From NCBI RefSeq assembly GCF_035481675.1, contig NZ_JAYJJW010000001.1:1550001-1614000 (forward strand): 64,000 nucleotides of DNA, written 5' to 3'. Within the stretch, counting starts at the first letter, position 1, and every line of letters starts with the position of its first letter. Below the pieces are notes generated by a model that was not told the DNA's origin, searched no databases, and was given only the letters and a program-made list of their open reading frames with translations. The DNA is from Alteriqipengyuania_B sp035481675 (GTDB lineage: Bacteria > Pseudomonadota > Alphaproteobacteria > Sphingomonadales > Sphingomonadaceae). The translations under genes were made by a program, and so were the position numbers. This document shows positions 60,490-64,000 of the stretch, in pieces.

Positions 60490-62637
60490 GTGAAAACTGG
60501 CAGATGGCCGCAAGGCACCCGGGCATTCCTGATCCTGAGCGCCATCTTCCTGGTGCTGCTTCCGATTTCGCCCTTCCAGCCGCTCGGTTGGCCCCTTGCC
60601 GCGCTTTCCGCCAATCTCGCTTCCAAACCGTATGACGGCGATGCCGTTATCGTGCGGGTGGACATCGGGCGGACTGAATTCGGCGAAGGGCGGGAAAGCG
60701 CTGTCCCACGCGCGCTCGAGGTCGTGTCGTCGGCGAAGCCGCAGGCCATTATAATAGATCATCTTCCTCTCAGCGCCCTTACGGAAGAGGGCGCGAAGAG
60801 TTTGAAGGAGGTCATCGAGACCCTGCCAGACAAGCCGGTATTTTCAGTGGCTGTGACGCCAGCTCGTAATTCAAGGTTGCGCGACCTATTCTCCCCTGGC
60901 CAAGACCAAATGATCTATCGGGCGACCCTTCCCAACCGCTTGCTCATGGACGACATCCGTATCGCGAATAACGCGCTTCAATCGAATTTTCTTGGTGCGC
61001 CGATCTACATTCCCGCCCAAAAAAACACCGGCAGTGGGTCTCTCTTCGGCCTTGCGCAATTTATCGCACAAGATTTTCGCGCGATCCCCGCAAACACTCC
61101 GATCGACCAGCGATACGACGTGAATTCCGTGCCGTCTTTTTCGCTCGGAAACCTGATCGCGAATGAGGGTTCTTTGGACAACCTGACGGGCAAGGTCGTC
61201 CTTCTCGCCGCGACCGGTGACCCGCGGCGCGATACGCTGTCCACGGCAAGGGGCCCGGCGACAAGTGCGGCCACCACGCTACTTGCCGCGCAAACATTGA
61301 TTGATGGCAGGCCGACTAACCTGGGAGCATGGCCTGCCTATCTACTTGCGGTTATCGCGGCGCTTGCATGGCTATGTCTTCCCAGACCTCAAGGGCGGCT
61401 TGTCGCGCTCGGCAGTCTCGGGATCCTTCTCGCCCTGCCAACCTTGATGCCATTCTGGGACCTATACATCGATCCCTCCCACGGCATCGCTTTCTTGGCC
61501 GCTTTCGCTCTGGTCAGAGTTGCGGGTCGTTATCGGAGTGCACTTGACGAAGCCAAGAGGGCTGCCGAAAGCAAATCGTGGTTCCTGGCGCAGGCAAGCC
61601 ATGACCTGCGCCAGCCGATCCATGCGATAGGCATGTTGTCGGAACGCCTGCGCCAGACCGGGCTCGATAGTTTCCAGCAGGATCTGGTCCGCAAGATCGG
61701 CCGGTCCGTCGACATGTCCAGCAGAATGTTCAAGTCCCTGCTGGATATCGCGGCGCTGGAAAGCGGATCGATCAACGCCGACCCGAGACCGGTGTCCGTC
61801 AACCAGATCCTGGCCGAGGTCGAAGAGACGCAGGGGCTTGCTGCGGAGAGGTCCGGATTCACCTTGCGAATGGTTCCGTCCGAGCTCGTGATCATGGCGG
61901 ATCGCGCCTTGACCGTGACCTTGCTCCAGAACCTCGTGTCCAATTCCATCAAATATGCCACCGGCAAGCAGGCGGTGGTTGGGGCCCGGCGCCGTGGCCA
62001 GAGCGTCAGCCTTTGTGTTTACGATCAGGGAAAAGGGATCCCCAAGGAGGATTTGCGGCACGTCTCGCGGGAGTATTTTCGCGCTACACGGCCGATGGCT
62101 ATCGAGGGCTCGGGTCTGGGCCTCGCCATCGTCGAGCGGATATGCTCGCTGATGGCATTGTCCTTTCGCCTTGATTCGCGCCCCGGGCACGGCACTTCCG
62201 CAACCATCGAGGGCTTTCCCCTGTTGGATGGTGAGGTCCCGGCATCTCGCAAGACTGCAGAAGTCGCTTCGCCCTTACTCGATGGACTGCGGGTACTCAT
62301 TATCGACGACGATCCCGACACGTTGCATGCCACGCAGATGATAATCCAGCAGTGGGGGTGTTACACCGAAACGTCCCCGCAGTTCACCGACAGTCCGGAA
62401 TTCGACGTCATCCTTAGCGACTTCGATCTGGGCGGCGGGAAGCGGCTTTCCGACTTTAGGCCAGCGATCGGCCGACTCCGTTCCAAAGGTATCAATACGA
62501 TCGTGCTGTCGGGCCATCCTCCGGAGTTCGTCAGGGAAGCGATGGGAGACGATGCCTATCTCGTGCTCTCGAAACCGCTCCGCCCGGTCGAATTGCGCTC
62601 GGCCCTGCTCTCAGACAGGCTTGCTCCGCGCCGATAG
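60490..62637 (+). CDS. CHASE2-type hybrid histidine kinase with C-terminal receiver
   Basis: 715-aa membrane hybrid kinase. An N-terminal helix (FLILSAIFLVLLPISPFQPL) is followed by an extracytoplasmic CHASE2-like sensor (about 50-270: AVIVRVDIGRTEFGEGRES, LTGKVVLLAATGDPRRDTLS). Three membrane helices come next (about 278-350), then HisKA with phospho-His371 in AQASHDLRQPIHAIGMLSER. ATPase motifs are LVSNSIKYATG, YDQGKGIPKEDL and IEGSGLGLAIVERI. The receiver has Asp644 in VILSDFDLGGGKRLSD. The frame is open upstream into the tRNA; the GTG at 60490 with GGAGG five bases before it is the best start. Local codon use is more A/T-rich than in core genes. It likely controls the adjacent peptide genes. 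Confidence 0.85.
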   Translation: MKTGRWPQGTRAFLILSAIFLVLLPISPFQPLGWPLAALSANLASKPYDGDAVIVRVDIGRTEFGEGRESAVPRALEVVSSAKPQAIIIDHLPLSALTEEGAKSLKEVIETLPDKPVFSVAVTPARNSRLRDLFSPGQDQMIYRATLPNRLLMDDIRIANNALQSNFLGAPIYIPAQKNTGSGSLFGLAQFIAQDFRAIPANTPIDQRYDVNSVPSFSLGNLIANEGSLDNLTGKVVLLAATGDPRRDTLSTARGPATSAATTLLAAQTLIDGRPTNLGAWPAYLLAVIAALAWLCLPRPQGRLVALGSLGILLALPTLMPFWDLYIDPSHGIAFLAAFALVRVAGRYRSALDEAKRAAESKSWFLAQASHDLRQPIHAIGMLSERLRQTGLDSFQQDLVRKIGRSVDMSSRMFKSLLDIAALESGSINADPRPVSVNQILAEVEETQGLAAERSGFTLRMVPSELVIMADRALTVTLLQNLVSNSIKYATGKQAVVGARRRGQSVSLCVYDQGKGIPKEDLRHVSREYFRATRPMAIEGSGLGLAIVERICSLMALSFRLDSRPGHGTSATIEGFPLLDGEVPASRKTAEVASPLLDGLRVLIIDDDPDTLHATQMIIQQWGCYTETSPQFTDSPEFDVILSDFDLGGGKRLSDFRPAIGRLRSKGINTIVLSGHPPEFVREAMGDDAYLVLSKPLRPVELRSALLSDRLAPRR

Positions 62638-62752
62638 TCCGCCTGTGCTAATTGCCGATACATCTCCGGGGACCTAGAAAACTCCTTGTGTGATGGACCG
62701 CACGGGCAGCTTCGCTCATCAATCGAGAGAAGGCTAACAAAGGAGGGTGACA

Positions 62753-62899
62753 ATGCCTATCGAAGGCTTGCAAATTTTTGAATTGGAAGAGGTTTCCGGT
62801 GGGGACCAGTGGTCAACATTGATGAATTTGATCAATGGCAACCCGCCGCCTCCCCCGCCGCCGCCGCCGCCGGCGTTCCCCACCGAGCAGATGCTTTAA
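62753..62899 (+). CDS. double-glycine leader peptide precursor with a ten-proline run
   Basis: 48-aa ORF. Leader MPIEGLQIFELEEVSGG (residues 1-17) ends in Gly-Gly with the ELxxVSGG pattern of peptides cleaved by C39 peptidase-ABC exporters. The predicted mature part (18-48, about 31 aa) begins DQWSTLMNLINGN, has Pro31-Pro40 in a row, and ends AFPTEQML. A strong Shine-Dalgarno AGGAGGG (62741-62747) precedes the ATG at optimal spacing, and a strong terminator lies 6 bases after the stop. It follows the hybrid kinase by 115 bases. I know no family with this core; microcin-like or signalling peptide are the options. Confidence 0.7.
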   Translation: MPIEGLQIFELEEVSGGDQWSTLMNLINGNPPPPPPPPPPAFPTEQML

Positions 62900-62905
62900 T
62901 CCAAT

Positions 62906-62945
62906 AAGGGCCGCAAATCTGGGATTTGCGGCCCTTAGTTTTCTT
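62906..62945 (+). terminator. Rho-independent terminator of the proline-run peptide gene
   Basis: AAGGGCCGCAAATC (62906-62919), 3-nt loop TGG, GATTTGCGGCCCTT (62923-62936): a perfect 14-bp stem followed by AGTTTTCTT. It is among the strongest terminators in the window, marking the 48-codon ORF as a real transcript end. Confidence 0.9.
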
Positions 62946-62993
62946 AGAAGAATTCCTAGCCAATTTCGCGCATCACCGCCGAAATTAAGCGAC

Positions 62994-63650
62994 TCACCCG
63001 ATCCCGTGCTTCGCCGCCAGAACTGCTGCGGCCGAGCGCGATTCCACTCCCAGGAAACGCAGCAGGGCCGACACGTGGATGCGCACCGTGAAGGGCGATA
63101 TCTCCAGCTCGCGGGCGATTTCCTTGTTCGACATGCCCTGCGCCAGGTAGCGCAGCACGTCCATCTGCCGCGGAGTCAGGTCTGCCAGCGCCGAGCTCGA
63201 GGCGACATTGGTCATCCCGCCGCTCGTCGAGATATTCACGAACTCGCCGCGCGTGACCGAGATGATCGCATCGCGCATCTGGGCGAGCGAAGAGGCCTTG
63301 CTGATGAAGCCGTCCACGCCCGCCGCCAGCACGCGGTCGGTCGATGCCTTGTCGTCCGCCATAGAGACGATGACGATCGAGGCCTTGGGATATTTGCGCC
63401 GCAGCATCGGGATGCCCTTGGCAAGGTCCATGCCGGGGAAATGCAGGTCGAGCAGGAACAGCGTCGGCTCGCACCCCGCCTCCGCGCGGGCCAGCAGCTC
63501 GTCGAACGTGCCGACTTCGGCCAGCTCGCTTTCGGGCAGGATCTCGGTGACGAGGCTGCTGAGCCCCTCACGGAAAACCGGATGGTCGTCGGCCACAATC
63601 ACGCAGGTATCGCGCGCCTGGCTTTCTGGGATGGTCTGTTCCTCGGTCAC
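62994..63650 (-). CDS. NarL/FixJ-type (LuxR HTH) response regulator
   Basis: 218-aa response regulator. Receiver: CVIVADDHPVFREGLSSLV, phospho-acceptor Asp68 in LFLLDLHFPGMDLAKGIPML, SMADDKASTDR and the Lys in VDGFISKASSLAQM. HTH_LuxR output domain: DLTPRQMDVLRYLAQGMSNK and EIARELEISPFTVRIHVSAL. Start choice is uncertain: GTG at 63650 or TTG at 63686 (230 aa). It is convergent with the proline-run peptide gene and divergent from the second leader-peptide gene. It is the likely DNA-binding partner of the hybrid kinase, whose receiver has no output domain. Confidence 0.9.
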   Translation of the reverse strand: MTEEQTIPESQARDTCVIVADDHPVFREGLSSLVTEILPESELAEVGTFDELLARAEAGCEPTLFLLDLHFPGMDLAKGIPMLRRKYPKASIVIVSMADDKASTDRVLAAGVDGFISKASSLAQMRDAIISVTRGEFVNISTSGGMTNVASSSALADLTPRQMDVLRYLAQGMSNKEIARELEISPFTVRIHVSALLRFLGVESRSAAAVLAAKHGIG

Positions 63651-63703
63651 GCGAAGACGCTGCCACACATTCGCCCGCCCGCGCAAGGCGTTAGCACACC
63701 AGC

Positions 63704-63723
63704 ACTAGGCCCGACCAGCTAGT
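63704..63723. promoter_or_regulatory. dyad ACTAG-N10-CTAGT between the regulator and the second peptide gene
   Basis: A 20-bp inverted repeat in the 166-base divergent gap (63651-63816). The adjoining TAGTATCCCCGAAG, read on the other strand, resembles CCGGGGACCTAG at 62666-62677 upstream of the first peptide gene. It is a candidate binding site for the NarL-type regulator. Evidence is symmetry and position only. Confidence 0.35.
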
Positions 63724-63816
63724 ATCCCCGAAGTATTGCGAAAGTAACGCCGCGCCCGGAATATGGCTGTGCATTGCCGGTTCAATGAGAACGGCTGCAT
63801 CTATGGGAGGCAATAC

Positions 63817-63978
63817 ATGAAAGCGCTCAACGAACGCGAAATGCGCCTTGTCGCCGGCGGCGAAACCGAAGGTGGCTGCGTCGATCCCGATCCCATCGGC
63901 ACGGACCCGGGTGAAGTGTTCACGAACCTTGCTGCCGACTTGGTGAAACAAATCCAGGTCGTGCCGACCGGCAATTGA
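63817..63978 (+). CDS. microcin-like double-glycine leader peptide precursor
   Basis: 53-aa ORF. Leader MKALNEREMRLVAGG (residues 1-15) closely follows the class II microcin pattern M-(R/K)-x-L-x-x-x-E-(L/M)-x-x-V-(S/A)-GG. Predicted mature peptide (16-53, 38 aa) begins ETEGGCVDPDPIGTDPGE, has a single Cys (residue 21), is acidic at the start and amphipathic later (NLAADLVKQIQVV). A strong GGGAGG (63805-63810) six bases before the ATG chooses this start over an in-frame ATG at 63763. It is divergent from the LuxR-type regulator. Its downstream neighbours lie outside the window. Confidence 0.72.
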   Translation: MKALNEREMRLVAGGETEGGCVDPDPIGTDPGEVFTNLAADLVKQIQVVPTGN

Positions 63979-64000
63979 CCCTCACTTCACAATTTCACGA

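Noticed and set aside
62835..63722. 295-codon plus-strand frame opposite the LuxR-type regulator
   Set aside because: It crosses a strong terminator and is composed of shadow sequence; the regulator on the minus strand has full receiver and HTH motifs.

Overview
This window is GC-rich, gene-dense DNA from a Gram-negative alphaproteobacterium. Sphingomonadales, probably an Erythrobacteraceae member, is the best guess. I infer this from gene content and protein style (secE-nusG-rplK-rplA, NDUFA12-type complex I subunit, DUF2155, SdhAF4, FzlA, ftsE-ftsX next to a zinc-ribbon protein, hmgA, short overlapping ATGA junctions); I could not run any database search. Almost all of the window is chromosomal core. 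There is no rRNA, no CRISPR array, no transposase and no phage.

Layout. 1-4.0 kb: the ribosomal/transcription block rplA (cut by the window edge), rplK, nusG, secE, with an alanine/sodium symporter and a 50-residue protein lying between it and its usual neighbour tRNA-Trp. 4.2-6.9 kb: aat, DUF2155, NDUFA12, DUF192, recX. 7.0-12.4 kb: a fatty acyl-AMP ligase, a TelA/XpaC/PHA-granule trio, DUF2721 and a TonB-like protein. 12.5-18.2 kb: a response regulator and MASE1 hybrid kinase pair, then the homogentisate pathway genes (FAH, hmgA). 18.2-26.2 kb: a seven-gene chemosensory cluster on the minus strand, read cheA-cheW-cheY-cheB-cheR-GGDEF/EAL-MCP, followed at 26.3 kb by tRNA-Lys. 26.4-32.2 kb: folK, an N-carbamoylputrescine amidase, an exported methyltransferase, msrA, trhO, a GST, an RsmB-like methyltransferase and SdhAF4. 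32.2-38.2 kb: a nested inverted-repeat element, a P450 with a palindromic operator, hemH, a Tat-exported molybdoenzyme and an Mrp/ApbC ATPase. 38.3-46.7 kb: hflK-hflC-degP (envelope quality control), PBP1A, msrB, fzlA and two unknown exported proteins. 46.8-51.8 kb: glutathione-dependent formaldehyde detoxification (frmA ... fghA) with a VOC protein and a CPBP protease between, then an M1 peptidase and an MsrQ-like membrane protein. 51.8-60.1 kb: an HhH lipoprotein, metW-metX diverging from hisC-tyrC, and zinc-ribbon/ftsE/ftsX/ydcF/plsC. 60.3-64 kb: tRNA-Leu(GAG), then a different-looking module.

The most interesting part is the last 3.5 kb. Directly after tRNA-Leu come a CHASE2-type hybrid histidine kinase, a 48-residue ORF with a double-glycine leader and ten consecutive prolines, a strong terminator, a convergent NarL/LuxR-type response regulator, and, divergent from that regulator, a 53-residue ORF whose leader closely resembles those of class II microcins. 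Together these look like a two-component-controlled system making secreted microcin-like peptides. Neither peptide ORF stands out by length, and the export machinery, if linked, would lie beyond the right edge.

Other points worth attention are a REPIN/MITE-like element with compensatory stem changes (32239-32504), an antisense overlap of two conserved protein C-termini (aat/DUF2155), a tandem CheW-like C-terminus in CheA, an 18-bp perfect palindrome upstream of the P450, and several unusual start codons (TTG for folK, ATT or CTG for a GST).
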